From the NCBI RefSeq assembly GCF_018143015.1, contig NC_054748.1, positions 19,176,725-19,240,724 on the forward strand: a stretch of DNA of 64,000 nt, read 5' to 3'. Below the pieces are notes generated by a model. The model had not been told where the DNA came from. It saw only the letters and a program-made list of their open reading frames with translations, and searched no databases. This DNA is from Lytechinus variegatus. Taxonomy: Eukaryota; Echinodermata; Echinoidea; Temnopleuroida; Toxopneustidae. The position numbers and the translations under genes were made by a program. Shown in pieces: positions 1 through 12,155 of the stretch (position 1 is the stretch's first letter; each line of letters begins with the position of its first letter).

Positions 1-900
1 TAACTCAAAGAGAAAAGCCTGCTCTTTTGCCTCCAAGTGATTTCTAGACAATAAAAGTTTTTTTCTTTGTAGCAAAACACCGCGTTGTCACATTGGGGGC
101 TCCAAAAAGCACGATATTTTTAATAGTTGAGCTACGGATAAGGGGGTAACTTTGACAAGCTATTGCGGGACTATGCTGTAATGTTCTTGAACATAATTGC
201 ATACAGCATGCAGATCAATTATGCATCCTCTAACTTTTTCTAAGAAATTTCATTAACATAAAAGTTACTTTCAAATGAAGAAAAAGCCCTTTGCCCACAT
301 ATCAATTTAAGTAATATACACCTTTGTATCGCTAGACGTCATTGTATTTACGCGTGTTAGTCACACCAACAAAGGCGAGGCAAGACCGATTTAGTATATT
401 GTACTATCTTCAAAGGCATCCAAGCGATCGCGTTGTAGTCGATATAAAAGCGTGACTGGACACGGAGGTTGGTTTTTCGTGTCACTTTATCGCAATATCG
501 CATAATACATTCGAATGTATTTGCCCTTAATCTAAGCAAGTTAAGACATTAATACTGTTATGAAGCATATCAATTTTTTCGTTGATATATTCCCTTTCTT
601 GTCGAATGCTGATATTTTACATTAGTTGTTGATGCTATTGTTAAAACAGAAAGATTTCAATGCACATGCAAATTTTTGACCGAAAACACGAAAATTTTGG
701 CATAATTTCTCACATTTTTTCGAAAAATATGAACCGGACAGTCCCGGAAACGATTGCAACCGATTTATGATATCTTAATCATAGTGAATTGCGTATTAAT
801 TTCAAGATTTTTCCATTATCTGTACAAAAAATATTAAGGATAAGGCATATCAATTAATTTTGGCAGCCATCTTGGATTTATGCAAATTAGATGCCTTTCC
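1..900. mobile_element. Partial copy of the 17128-22516 foldback family, cut by the window edge
   Basis: Positions about 500-800 match 21190-21480 closely and in the same orientation: both have a run from TTTGCCC through AAGACAT, GTCGAATGCTGATATTTT and AATGCACATGCAAATTTTTG to an ATAGTGAATTGCGTATT-like stretch. Positions 20-130 resemble one degenerate 212-bp core unit (a GCAAAACACC...CATTGGGGGCTCC pattern). So the window opens inside the right inner part of another member of that family. Only the inner part is seen; the outer arm is not recognisable before about 900. No coding region is supported. Confidence 0.55.
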
Positions 901-1145
901 CCTTTTCGGAAAGTTTGGGACTTTTAGTATGTTGTACTAGGGACCTTACAGAAATGCATTGTGATAAAAAAAATTCTGTTGCAATTTGTTCCAAGTTTGG
1001 TCAAAATTTGGGCTAAAATGACTGGGCTAGGAATGTCCTACGACAATACGCAGACAGTCCTGGTTGTGTCCTAAGACAAGATAATTTGCATAATCTTTTA
1101 CGGAATTTGGTTGCGGACAGCATGCCGAAATGACAAAAGTAGCTT
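901..1145. other. Unassigned intergenic sequence
   Basis: AT-rich sequence with no credible ORF, repeat end or RNA gene that I can recognise. Confidence 0.4.
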
Positions 1146-1315
1146 CCGCAACCCTTCCTGTGGCCTGTTGCATAAAACTTTTTACCTGAGAAAACTCTGG
1201 TAAAAACTGAAAACTAAGGTTAGTCTGATTTCTGCCATTGACTTTAACACAGGGCAAAAACTCCGGTAAAAACAACCTGAGTTTTCTCAGGTAAAAAGTT
1301 TTATGCAACAGGCCC
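1146..1315. mobile_element. Short palindromic MITE (family D)
   Basis: Near-perfect inverted repeats of about 37 bp: the left end GGCCTGTTGCATAAAACTTT is mirrored by AAAGTTTTATGCAACAGGCC at the right end, and the arms continue through TTACCTGAGAAAACTC. The centre holds AGTCTGATTTCTGCCATTGA. A related copy lies at 25750-25887. There is no coding capacity, so it must be non-autonomous. Confidence 0.75.
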
Positions 1316-1755
1316 CTGGTCTTGTTCGCGCCCTAGTGGAAACCGCCTTAACGCGCGTGAACTTACTCGAGCAACATTATTATGGAATATGAAAATGACT
1401 GTAAAACAGAAAAGGTTAAAGAGTTAAACAGGCTTGAGTAGTTGGATTATTGGATAAATGAGAAGACGCTAGCTTGAGTCGGCGAATGGAGTGCAGAGCA
1501 GGAGTACTTATTTATCAAATACTCAATCCTCTTCTACCTTTTCAGGTTTACTGTCTTTTTCAGGACTACGCGCATTTAAACAAAAAACTACTCGACTATC
1601 AACTGTTCACTTCTTCCCCTATCGATTTCACTTCTTCCTCTATCCACTTTTTCGAAAACTCCGCATGGTGTACCGACAACCATATCTGCTATTGGAATGT
1701 AATTGTTTTTTTCTAATAATGTTACATAATGTACATTATGAACTGCGGTAGTTTG
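1316..1755. other. Unassigned intergenic sequence
   Basis: Two short overlapping open frames occur here, but neither has domain-like composition, and one runs into the adjacent MITE. I see no gene. Confidence 0.35.
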
Positions 1756-2342
1756 TTAAAGAGATGGTCCGGGCTGAAAGTATTAATAGTTAGAGTAGAA
1801 TTCACTAAGCAAAATGTTGAAAATTTCATCAAAATCGGATAACAAATAACAAATTTATTGAATTTAAAAAGTTTAGCAATATTTTGTGAAAACAGTCGTC
1901 ATGTATATTCATTAGGTGGGCTGATGATGTCACATCTCCACTTGTTCTTTTGTATTTTATTATATGAAAATGGGTTTATTCACATTTTTTTTCCTCCAAG
2001 AATTAGAAAAATTGGATGGACATCCGATTTAGTGCATTAGATATTTATTGCTGCAACTTATTTCATTATGAGGGAGACATCATTCACACAAGTATGAAAT
2101 AATGAAAAAAAATATGATTTTATTTAATATAATATAAGAAAACAGAAAGTGGAGATGTGACATCATCAGCCCACCTAATTAATATTCATGACGACTGTTT
2201 TTCACAAAATATTGCTAAATTTTAAACGTCAATAACTTCATTATTTGTTATCCGATTTTGATGAAATTTTCGGCATTTTGCTCAGTGAATTCTACTCTAT
2301 GTACTAAGATATAAATATTTTCAGCCCGGACCATCACTTTAA
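1756..2342. mobile_element. TTAA-flanked MITE (family A), complete
   Basis: Both ends carry TTAA and long imperfect inverted repeats. The left arm starts AGAGATGGTCCGGGCTGAAA and the right arm ends with the complement around CAGCCCGGACCATC. The arms run more than 200 bp and include a mirrored segment reading TGATGATGTCACATCTCCAC on the left. The TTAA duplication fits piggyBac- or Kolobok-type mobilisation. A second, interrupted copy is at 10477-11380. Confidence 0.8.
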
Positions 2343-3309
2343 TCAGTTCATGATTATTTACAAATGAATATTTCCTGGAATTTGATAATCATCATTTCCT
2401 AGTTATGGTCACATTTTCCCAAGAAAATATATAAAGAAAAAAGAAGATTTTAAATGGTCATCTAAAAGTGCTTCCCAGCCATACAAAACATGCAAAAGGA
2501 AACACATAAATCGAGTAATGAATGTTTTAAACTTTAATGATTTTCAGAAAAGTTTTAAATTGTTAGACAATTAAGCTTGACATATTTCTTTTTCCTTCAG
2601 TTACAAAATACGAAATGTATTGCCCATGCATGGATAATCAGGGACTATCTCCAATGCTGATGTCAGAAATGATGTGCATAGAATGGGTATTTAAGTGCTT
2701 ATTGACGTCTGCCACGTCAAAACAGTATGACATTTTGAACTTGAAAAGACATTCATTAGAATTTATTTTGTTTCTGTTGTTGCGCTTCTTCTGCTTAATA
2801 CGCTCCTTGTTCTGACAGGAATTACTTGAAACTTATGATGATTGTGCTCTCTCGTGTCGTCCGTGTATGTAAATGTACATATAAATATTACTGAAAGGAT
2901 ATTGCTTGAAAAATGTAATTTCTGGTATTTTGAGTCAATGTAGGAAATTTAATTGATCAAACACAAATAACTTAGTCCGAAGCGATCGTTTGGTGCGTAG
3001 ATTTCATAGGTTCTCATAGATTGTGAGTATAGTCTTTCATAGTGAATTCTATGTTTGAATTTCAAGAAATTTATTTTTGAACGCTCTTAGAAACGCAACT
3101 TTTATACTCAGTTTTTACACAAAGTCCTTACCTAAGGGGGGTCCCACACCCTCTCCCGCTTGATCGCTTCGGTATCTCACGCTGTAAAAAATATCGTGCA
3201 CCCTTCGGGATTTTGCCCCCAAAAAACTGAAAGTGTTCCGGCGCGCCTGGTCTGAATATTATATCGAAATCTATCACAAAATTAGATGTTTGCCCTGTTT
3301 TGCTATATA
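2343..3309. other. Unassigned AT-rich sequence
   Basis: No gene seen. A GC-richer patch near 3130-3250 (GGGGGGTCCCACACCC, then CGCTTCGGTATCTCACGC) looks like a decayed dispersed repeat, but I cannot assign it. Confidence 0.35.
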
Positions 3310-4470
3310 AATATATAGCTCCAGGCTTTTGGGGAATTTCGCCTCCTCAAAAATTTTCATTTCGATCCATTTGATTTCGTTTATTTTTACAAAGTTATAA
3401 TATATGCAAAACAATATATAAATATAGATTTAATATAGTGATGGACCAATGAAAGGTTCTTCAGACTTCAAAATGGATGGCAAATATCGACATCCATTGA
3501 CTCATAACAACTGCAGTTTTACTTTACATTTCGTGCCATTGCCTGAAATACAATAACCTATTCTCCATTTAAGCTGTTCTATTTCACATTCGAGTTATTC
3601 CATATAATTGCATTTTCAAATTAAATTTATTCGAATACATCGAAGAAGTGTACTTCACATCGGTTCTATATCAAATACAGGTAAAAAAAATACACAGTAT
3701 AAGCATGTTCTATAACGGAGAACGTTGTTTTTATCATAAGGATCATGATTTTGCTTCATATCTGCGTGATCAATGCATACAATATGCATTACAAGTAAAT
3801 AGTACAGCATACCGTCTTTAAAATGAATGGTAAATATTACACTTCCACCATGGTTATTACTAGTTAAATATGAAGTATATGTTTATGAATAGAAAATTAT
3901 TTGATTTCTCATGATATATCTAATGACATTATGTCTAAAATACAAGAACTAGAAATTTCCTCTTTTTTTGGGGTTTCAAACTTCGAAAAATATCGGAGAG
4001 TGATGATCGGACCATCTCCATGGAGATAATATCTTTATATTCACACGTTATAATAATGTCTTGATTCACAGCATAGATATCTTTCAATTTATGAAAACAT
4101 ACAAGTATGCGCGCATAAACAGTAAACTCTTTTCATATCAATGATGAAGTTCTGACCACCCATGATGGCATTACTAGTCAAATATTATATACAGTAATGA
4201 ATATGAATAGAGAATCATATGGTTTGTCATAAAATATTCAATAACAATTTGTCTGATATGCAAGTACTAGAATTTCCGTACACAGAGGATAAACATGATT
4301 AAGATGATGCTTGATAAATGCAAAGCTGGAAATAAAAAAGATGTAAGGAGCGAAATGTTTTTATATGGGTGAGAAACGAGAAAGAAATGATCCAAAAAAT
4401 GTTTGATGTACTTTTACATTATAGCAGCTTACTTTAGCAGAAAATGTCAACTCAGTGGGTATCACGCCCC
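3310..4470. repeat. Duplicated block, copy 1 (partner 34376-36925)
   Basis: Long near-identical stretches are shared with 34376-36925 in the same orientation, for example the runs beginning CTCAAAAATTTTCATTTCG (3349 and 34397) and CGGAGAGTGATGATCGGACC (3991; GAAGAGTGATGATCAGACC at 36481). Similarity stops at GTGGGTATCAC, where this copy enters a C-run and the other enters a foldback element. The block is the 3' flank of the TRIM gene. No ORF. Confidence 0.8.
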
Positions 4471-4521
4471 CCCCCCCCATCTTCTGCGATGATAATTATG
4501 ATATCATGTCATCAATTATTT

Positions 4522-6417
4522 TCAGCGGAATATATACAGTCTATCCCAAGGGCAGAAAGCGATCTCTCCTGATCGGTACTGCTGGAGGTAATACCAATAT
4601 AGCTCAGGCTTCTCAATCTTGAAATTATTAACAAAGTTTCGAATGTGCCTTAGTTCATTTGTATACTCGTCAATGCTCACCAAACCTTCACCATGCTTCA
4701 CCTTGGCTATCAGGATTGTATTCCATTGAGATACAGCAGCGCAAAGGAAACTACCCTGATTCTTTAATTTATGTTGTACAGCACCCTGTTTGTCTATCAA
4801 TCTGATAGCATACAATGATGAAATGATAAGAGAACCATGGTAACTAGTGATTTGCCGAGGTTCATACGCGTTGCATGGTATCTCCCTGACTGCTCGCCCA
4901 CCTGCTGTTGAAAATACCTGGATCTTCAGGGCTCTCCAGTAGCTCACATAGATCAGATCATCACCATCAACAGTGAGACGAGGAATCCCACCTTCATCTT
5001 TACTTAGAGTCTTAAACATTACATTCAATTGTGTGTACTCTGGTGTGTACAGTGTAATGTTGTTTGAAGTATCAATCACAACGCATCGACCATCAGAAAG
5101 GAACCCTACCCCCAATATTTTAACATCCTTCAGAACTGTCTGCTGAAGCTGACCATCAGTGGAGAAGATATTCATGCCACCTGTATCACATCCTACGGCC
5201 ATCCTACCGTCTGGTGTACCAACCACGGCATGTATGCCAAATGGCAAGGCAACTTTCTTTACATTATCAATATTATAAGTAGGCAAAGAAACGTCCTTTT
5301 CATTAAATGTTTTATTAGTGGGTAAGGCGACGTTTCTTTCAACTACATTCACAATCTTTCCAAGGCCTAGCTCACCCATTCCAACATTTCTCTTGAACAT
5401 GACACTTTTCCCCTTTATGCCCGATTTCTTCGGCTGCTCGTAGTCAGGATCCTTTTGATCAAAGACCTCTCGTAACTCTTCACACAGAGTGTCGTGTGCA
5501 GCCAAAGTATCCATATCTAATGGAATCTTTATTTTCTTAGTTACCATTTCAGCCATGGTCGTCAACTGATTGATGTACTTCTTAGCCGTGGTCTTCATGC
5601 TTTCCAGTTCTTTCTTTACTCCTTCGGTCGTTTCCTTGACTTCTCTTACTAGACTTTCCCTCTTTACTGTCAACTGCCGGACTGCATCATCATATGCTTT
5701 ATTAATGTCACTTGTACACTGTTTCTTGGCACTGTCAACACTTTTAGTCTGTTCATCTATAAAATCAATGTACTTCTGAAAGCATGATTGTTTCTTGTCC
5801 ACCTTTGATTTAAGTTCTTCGATACCCTTCGTGTGTTTGTCCTCGTAAGCTGTTCCCTCGATGACCTTGTGTCCTTCCCCCGTATGTTCCATAACAACAC
5901 ACCTGAAGCATGTGAATCTCCTGCAGCTGGAACAGAAGCAACCCTCGTCTTCTTTTGGATGTTTCCTGCATTTCCGGTATTTACGGACTGAAACCTTCCC
6001 TGATGAGATCTCACTCATGGCAATGACTTCATGATCGATAAAGCCTTTCCATTGAGAGTGCGTATTAAGACAAGAGATGCAGAGATAGTTGCCACAGTCT
6101 TGGCAGTAGACAGCAGCATGGGATTTGTCATTTGATTTACAATTTGTGCAAATCTGAGGATGGCCCTCCATATCCTCTATCAGACTCTTCAAAGCAAGAT
6201 TTACCTGTAGTTTGCCGACATCTTGGTTTGGGACCTGGGTCACAGCTCTGCAGACAGGGCATCGGATCTGGCAGTTACCGTGACACTCTAAGAGGTTGTC
6301 CAGGCAAGTCTTGCAGAAAGTGTGAGAACAAGACAGGATCTTGGGATCGGTGAAGGTAGAAAGACACACTGGACACTCTGTACTCTGGGAGATGACAGTC
6401 TTTAATGCTTCAGCCAT
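4522..6417 (-). CDS. TRIM-family RING E3 ubiquitin ligase with C-terminal beta-propeller-like region
   Basis: A single coding exon of 631 aa. Seen in order: a C3HC4 RING (residues 15-56, from CPVCLSTFTDPKILSCSHTF to CPVC), B-box 1 (C90-H129), B-box 2 (C150-H183), a charged coiled coil (about 195-310), and from about 385 to the end repeated blades with NHL-like motifs such as TPDGRMAVGCDTGG and LSDGRCVVID. TRIM proteins with this order act as ubiquitin ligases in the cytoplasm, in differentiation or innate immunity; the target here is unknown. The frame is open 14 codons further upstream, but a splice acceptor (TTTTTCAG, with AG at 6436-6437) lies between that point and MAEALKTV, so the ATG at 6415-6417 is the start and a 5' UTR intron is implied. 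It resembles TRIM56 and TRIM2/3 types; no specific orthologue can be named. Confidence 0.92.
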   Translation of the reverse strand: MAEALKTVISQSTECPVCLSTFTDPKILSCSHTFCKTCLDNLLECHGNCQIRCPVCRAVTQVPNQDVGKLQVNLALKSLIEDMEGHPQICTNCKSNDKSHAAVYCQDCGNYLCISCLNTHSQWKGFIDHEVIAMSEISSGKVSVRKYRKCRKHPKEDEGCFCSSCRRFTCFRCVVMEHTGEGHKVIEGTAYEDKHTKGIEELKSKVDKKQSCFQKYIDFIDEQTKSVDSAKKQCTSDINKAYDDAVRQLTVKRESLVREVKETTEGVKKELESMKTTAKKYINQLTTMAEMVTKKIKIPLDMDTLAAHDTLCEELREVFDQKDPDYEQPKKSGIKGKSVMFKRNVGMGELGLGKIVNVVERNVALPTNKTFNEKDVSLPTYNIDNVKKVALPFGIHAVVGTPDGRMAVGCDTGGMNIFSTDGQLQQTVLKDVKILGVGFLSDGRCVVIDTSNNITLYTPEYTQLNVMFKTLSKDEGGIPRLTVDGDDLIYVSYWRALKIQVFSTAGGRAVREIPCNAYEPRQITSYHGSLIISSLYAIRLIDKQGAVQHKLKNQGSFLCAAVSQWNTILIAKVKHGEGLVSIDEYTNELRHIRNFVNNFKIEKPELYWYYLQQYRSGEIAFCPWDRLYIFR

Positions 6418-6699
6418 GGTTGGGTTATAGAAGACTGAAAAATAATGATAACAAAACAAGATGAAGAATAATAAACACCATTTGACTTACATCACTGAGT
6501 AATAAAAGGATCACGTTGGGTTTTGGAATAGGGACAGGAAGGGGAGGAGCAATTGGAAATTGGGAATGATAAAATGAGGGGGAGAGGAGAAAGGGGAATG
6601 GAAAGAGGAGCTTGATACGATGGGAATAAATTGGGATGGTGAAAGGAAAGGAGTGAAAAGAAGAGTATTAGGAATCATATTGCTTTAAAAAGAGTATTA
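6418..6699 (-). other. TRIM 5' UTR end and upstream intron
   Basis: The acceptor TTTTTCAG followed by TCTTCTATAACCCAACC places a 5' UTR exon boundary at about 6435. Upstream is purine-rich sequence on the plus strand (6520-6660) without a gene. The distal 5' UTR exon and promoter are not identifiable. Confidence 0.5.
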
Positions 6700-7352
6700 T
6701 TTTTATAAGTTTATTTCCAATTAGTCTAATGCCATTTCGTCCAATTACCAAACTCCTTTACTATCATTTGGTCTAACATAAGCTAATCCACTATCCACAT
6801 CGTCTAATTGCAATTTCTTTCACTCACCAGTTTATATATAACGAGTTGGGCTAACAGCAATTAAGTCTGAAATCTAGTTTAACTGGACTTAGTGTTAATT
6901 GGACAAAATAAATTAAAATGAAATGGATATTTATTTAGACCAACTGGTTATGAGACGAAATGGTAATGGACGAACTGGTGATTAGACGAAGTGATGATTG
7001 GACCAAATGGTTTTTAGACGAAATGTTTTTTTTTTCTTAAGTTTTTATTGGGTTTTCATAATTTTGTATAACAATTCACTTATAATTCATACGAGTAATT
7101 TAAAATATAACAGAATAAACAAATAAGAAAAGAAAAACAAGCAGCTTACACAATATTAGTTTACACTAGAAGAAGTACAGCTTACATGTATAAATAATAA
7201 TAATAATTCCATCTTATTAAGCGCTTTTTCTAAAGTAACAAAAAACAAGCCATATCAATAAGATAATAATTGATAAACATGTAGTAAAAAAAAGTTATTT
7301 TGTCTAAAAACCATTTGGTCCAATCATCACTTCGTCTAATCACCAGTTCGTG
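6700..7352. mobile_element. Inverted-repeat element of TTTCGTCTAAT motifs
   Basis: A run at 6942-7022 with GAGACGAAATGG, GGACGAACTGGTGATTAGAC and GGACCAAATGGTTTTTAGAC is mirrored at 7298-7352 by TTTTGTCTAAAAACCATTTG and GGTCCAATCATCACTTCG. Further copies of the same short motif lie at 6718-6815. The arms are built of repeated 15-20 bp variations on one phrase. The centre (7030-7290) is AT-rich. No coding capacity. Confidence 0.6.
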
Positions 7353-8562
7353 TATCGAATTTTAAATTTTTAGGTGTCATTGTACATAAGCTTTCTTGGA
7401 AGTGTCATATTGACAGTATTTGCAAAACAATTTCTCGTAATATTGGTGTTATGAATAAATTAAGAATGTTCCTCCCGTCAACTTCCTTACTCACACTCTA
7501 CTCTTATAGTATTACCATATCTTCACTACGGTCTGCTTATATGGGGAAACACACATCAAACTTTACTTAACAGGATTTTATTGCTGCAAAAGAAAGCACT
7601 TCGAATTGTTTTTTTCTTCTCACTGATCCTATTTTTTTGAAAACAAAATTTTGAAGATCAGTGATCTTTACCTACTCCAGCTCGGTCAATTTATGTACCA
7701 ATACAATAATAATATGCTTCCTTTTATTTTTCATGACATGTTCTTAAAAAACAGCTCCTCACACATTACCCTACTAGAGGGCGCGACGACCTTCATTTGC
7801 CCATGCTTAGAACACTGTTCGCCCAAGATACATTTATATATATAGGGGCCCAAAATTTTGGAACTCTCTTCACCCAGATATCCAGTTTTCTCCTTCTCTT
7901 AATTCATTTAAAAGAAAATTAAAATTCATTTTGTTGCAATTTTACAAAACTTCACATTGATTCCCTTTCCTCTATAATCTATTTGTTTATTTATTGTTTA
8001 CCTATTTACAGGTTGCCCTCGGTGTTGGTGTCAGATTGACCACACTCCCCTCCCCGGCTCTCTCTTTCCCTCTCCTTCTATCTTTAACTCTCTCTTTCTC
8101 CATTTATCCCTTCTTCGGTTTTCGCAGCAATGTTTGTTTAATTTTACTCTTGTTTTGTGTGTTTTATTTTTGTTTTTGTTTTGTTTTTTGTGTCTTCATG
8201 TCTTTTCTTTGTCTTTTGTCTCTGCTCATCTTTTAATTTTAATTTCCTTTATTATAATCATTATTTATATCTTTATTTAATTATCTATTTTGTATTGCCG
8301 CTCGTTTTTGGCCCATATACTTTTAAGTGTTATACTTTTTTTCGTCTGGAGTGGTCCACACTTTATAAGCTTTGCTTTTCAGTGGACCACTCCGTTTTTC
8401 CAACATTTTTGATATATTATCTTCTGTATCAGGTGCATATTCTTTATATTTGGTTTATTTGAATATTTATGTCATTTTTATTTCCTGATGTTATATTTTA
8501 TTTATTGTAATCATTGCTTCTTCATTTTGTTGGAAAAATTGAAAAAATGAAATGAAATGAAA
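7353..8562 (+). mobile_element. LINE 3' fragment (non-LTR retrotransposon, CR1/Jockey-like)
   Basis: Translation from 7353 gives a decayed end of a reverse-transcriptase ORF: FKFLGVIVHKLSWKCHID, then ISRNIGVMNKLRMFLP, matching the post-catalytic region seen intact in the LINE at 60670-63063 (FLGVIIDNKLKWTDHVH, SKNIGVMYKLKNFPK). Frameshifts and stops follow. The fragment ends at 8540-8562 with AAATGAAATG repeats, a typical non-LTR tail. It is 5'-truncated and dead. Confidence 0.75.
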
Positions 8563-8934
8563 TTATACGAATACGCAATTTACCTTTTCATTTTTCACAT
8601 TACTTCCGGGTTGGAAAATAAGTCTGATCACCCCTAAACAACGATCTTGATATATATAATTTGATTGTTTCGATCCTGTCTGTCCAAAGATGGTGATGTT
8701 ACAATTTCTCACTGGAAACAATCGCTTATTATTGAAGAAAATGGCAATCCAGTAATATTAAAGATACAATCATTAAACAAGCCATATCAATCAGTGTGAT
8801 TTCAAATTCGACACGTTTCTGATACATATGGCATTTGAATGTGTAAAATATATACATAATATCTTTGGAAAATACATGAATTATTCAATATACTTACGTC
8901 AAACAGCTTATGTCCATTTATTATAAACGATATG
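8563..8934. other. Unassigned AT-rich sequence
   Basis: I see no gene or recognisable repeat. Confidence 0.35.
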
Positions 8935-10476
8935 TTTCTCAGTTTGATCAAAGCAACAATATTACACGGGTCTGGTAGTAGCAGTATTAGATATTTTGGC
9001 TACATCAATTTATAATGGTGGTGCGTAGTGAATCGTGTGCAAATTTACACTTGTTTACGAATTCTATTCAATATCAAACTATTTTTAGTGATTGGGAATT
9101 CCCAGTAACCTTTGACATGTTTCAAATGTGCATTCATGTACTTCAATTCAGCGTAACGGTTGATTCACGGGTTTTCTTTTTACCTGATTGAAAATAATCG
9201 AAATGTTTGAAGCATATTATTGACTTGTTTAGAGAGAAAATGAAAAGAACGAAAAAAAAGATAGAGAGAGAAGAAGATAAAGAAAGAAATGGTAGGAAGG
9301 AAAGTAGGAAATAATGAAATAAATGGTAGGAATGAAAGTAGGAAATAATGAAATAAATGGTAGGAATGAAAGTAGGAAATAATGAAATAAATGGTAGGAA
9401 GGAAAGTAGGAAATAATGATTGAAATAGTAGGAATGAAAAGGGGGCTTGGTGTAAAAATGACAGAGGTATCCAGTCTTAAACCCCCATGTCGAAAAATCC
9501 AAAAGCCCCTCCATGTACAGTAGATTAAATAAGAAAATTTCTGAGAAGAAAATACAAAAAATATAATGTTGGACTAATGGAAATGGTATTTTAAATCAAA
9601 CATGTACTTCAGATCTTCTGCACCAAATTGATAACACTTGAGTTGGTATTTTCTTATTTTTTTCCTGGACTTACTAGTCACCCCCCCCCCCCCGACGAGT
9701 CACACCTGACCATTTTTTTTGGCTTGTCAATTTTTTTCTGGTGCGAAATGTCCTTTATTTCCTGTTGAGGACCTTTTTTATTTTTTTTATTTTTTTTTTT
9801 GCTTGTCAAATTTTTTTTGTTACGAAATCCTTTAATTGTGGTTGAAGACCTTTTTTTCTTGTCAATTTTTTGGCGGACGACTTTGCCCCCCTCCCTGTGG
9901 AAAATCCTAGGTACGCTACTGCATTGGGGTAAGCATTATACAATGTAAATATGCGTGACTTACCAAGTCCTCTTCTTGACATTCATGCATGCTGTCAACC
10001 AATAAAATATTCCAATGTAATAAATCAAATATAGACATGTCATATATAATGTCACTAATTCTAAAAAACACGTTTTTAGTAATGAGTAAGTTGTGTTTTT
10101 ATATCAGCTAAAACGTGTCCGGTAGCGTAATTTGCGTTCATGTGAACTAACAGAATGGGGTACAACTGCAAGTAGGCCTTTGGGGGTCGGGCCGGCCGTT
10201 ACGAGGGCGTGGGTATCTAACCTCCTTTTTACTTTTCTTTCTGTTTTTAAGCATTTCTCTCTATAACCTTTTCTGTAGGTTGCCCAAAATAGGGGCCTGG
10301 GCCCCTTCCCCTTGGATCCGCCCCTGATCAACTGATGACTACAACATATTTCAAAGTGGGTGATACTCCAGAATTCGAACAAAATAATAAGGGAAAATTA
10401 AACAAAGAACATACTGGAAATCTCATCAAAAACGTACAAGGACAAACAACGTTAATATGATGTTTTGGATTCCGCA
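8935..10476. repeat. Duplicated block, copy 1 (partner 29925-32580)
   Basis: Shared runs in the same orientation include GTGCAAATTTACACTTG (9037 and 30016), CAATTCAGCGTAACGGTTGA (9144 and 30121), AAAACGTGTCCGGTAGCGTA (10110 and 31281) and AACATACTGGAAATCTCATC (10408 and 32287). The purine tract here (9230-9440) is short, with repeated GGTAGGAATGAAAGTAGGAA units; in the partner it has expanded into a long GAAA/GAAG array. C- and T-rich mononucleotide runs at 9680-9890 sit inside. No credible gene. Confidence 0.75.
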
Positions 10477-11380
10477 GTATTTGTTCTTTTTTATTTTATT
10501 ATATGAAATTAGGTTTATTCAATTTTTTCCTCCACGAACTAGAAAAAATGGATTGACAACTGATTTAGTGCATTAGATATTTATTGCTGCAACTTATTTC
10601 ATTAAAGGTCAAGTCCACCTCAGAAAAAATCAGACAAGCACAATGCTGAAGATTTCATCAAAATCTGATGTAAAAAAAAGAAAGTTATGACATTTCAAAG
10701 TTTCGCTTATTTTTAACAAAATAGTTATATGAACGAGCCAGTTTTGTTTTTTATTGTTTGAATTATACAATATTTCACTTTTTACGAATTTGACAATTAG
10801 GACCCCCTTGCCTGAAGCACAAAATGTTAAAATAATGTAATTCCACGTGTTCAGGGAGGAAGGAAACTTCATTTCACATGACAATGACGAGAAAATCAAA
10901 ATATTTCATATTTTTAACAATAAAAACAAAAGAAATAGTGAGTGAATGACATCATCGACTCTCTTATTTTTTATGTAGCTGGCTCGTTCACATAGCTCTT
11001 TTTGTGAAATGAAGCGAAATTTTGAAATGTCACAACTTTCTTATTTTACATCCGATTTTGATGAAATTTTCAGTGTTATGCTTGTTGATTTTTTCTCTTT
11101 TTATTCAAATCAAGTTTTTGTTGGGGTGGACTTGTCCTTTAAAAAGGGACATATTATTCACAAAAGTATGAAATAATGAAAAATTATGATGATTTTATGT
11201 AATAACAAAAGGAAACAGAAAGTGGGGATGTGACATCATCAGCTCACCTAATAAATATTCATGACGACTGTTTTCACAAAATATTGCAAAACTTTAAACT
11301 TCAATAACTTTATAATTTGTAATCCGATTTTGCTCAGTAGATTCTACTATAAACATTTCCAGCCCGGACCATCCCTTTAA
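10477..11380. mobile_element. Family A MITE copy 2, left-truncated and split by a family B MITE
   Basis: Sequence matching 1943-2090 runs from 10477 to about 10601, is interrupted by the TTAA element at 10602-11142, and resumes to the family end CCGGACCATCCCTTTAA at 11380. The left terminus is missing where the duplicated block abuts. Confidence 0.75.
10602..11142. mobile_element. TTAA-flanked MITE (family B), complete, nested in family A
   Basis: Ends AAAGGTCAAGTCCACC and GGTGGACTTGTCCTTT, flanked by TTAA on both sides. Long inverted arms share AAAATCTGATGTAAAA / TTTTACATCCGATTTTGATG and AAGTTATGACATTTCAAAG. The uninterrupted family A copy at 1756-2342 shows the insertion is recent relative to family A. 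Confidence 0.85.
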
Positions 11381-12155
11381 TAATGTACATTTTTTAATCA
11401 TAAGTGCCTACCACTAAAAAAATAATATGAATGGCTAATGATACATAACCATTGAAGCTACTACAGTAATGATTGGATGCCTATTCTTACAAGTAATTTT
11501 TTTTTTACATTTTGTACGAAAGTTTTCATACTGACTGAACTGCATGTATTAAATGTGATCATGCCCCAAACTGTAATTGATTATATCAAATTGTTTTCAG
11601 TCTGATTTCAAAACATTATCAAGATATACATTCCCAATATCAAAATAAAGTTATCTGGACTTTTGAGGGAAAACTGTAACTAAATACGACCAAAACAAAA
11701 ACAAAACAAAGAGAAAACATCCGCATTAATTATAATTACAAAAATAAATAATAATGATAATAATAATAATAATAATAATAATGATGATGATAAATGATAA
11801 TAATACTCGAAGATGCTTTCCCCCCACATGGCCCAAAAAAGCTCACAATTTCAGTTTAACTAATTCATGCAAAAAAAAAATCAGAATGACATATTAAATG
11901 AAGGCAGTTGCCTAGAACAAAAAGTTTTAAGGGACTTGATAAATAACTCAATTTTTCGTATAAACATAAAACCCATTCCAAAGCTTGGGTGGGGTGTAAA
12001 TTACAGGATATAATTTTTTTTAGCTTCTTCTTATCCCCCTTATCCCATCCTTAAATTGGTAAGATGAATGTTCAAGAGATATGTTTGCTTTGAATATTTA
12101 AATTTTCACAGAAAATCGCTCATTGAAAAACGGATCAAACGGCTGCTAAACATAT
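11381..12155. other. Unassigned sequence with a short AAT/ATG microsatellite
   Basis: A run of TAATAATAATAATGATGATG lies at about 11753-11795. The rest is AT-rich with no gene. Confidence 0.4.

Noticed and set aside
1474-2040. Small plus-strand ORFs near the family A MITE
   Set aside because: They overlap MITE arms or have random-looking composition.
7994-8462. Hydrophobic ORFs resembling membrane proteins
   Set aside because: They lie in the T-rich 3' untranslated part of a LINE fragment.
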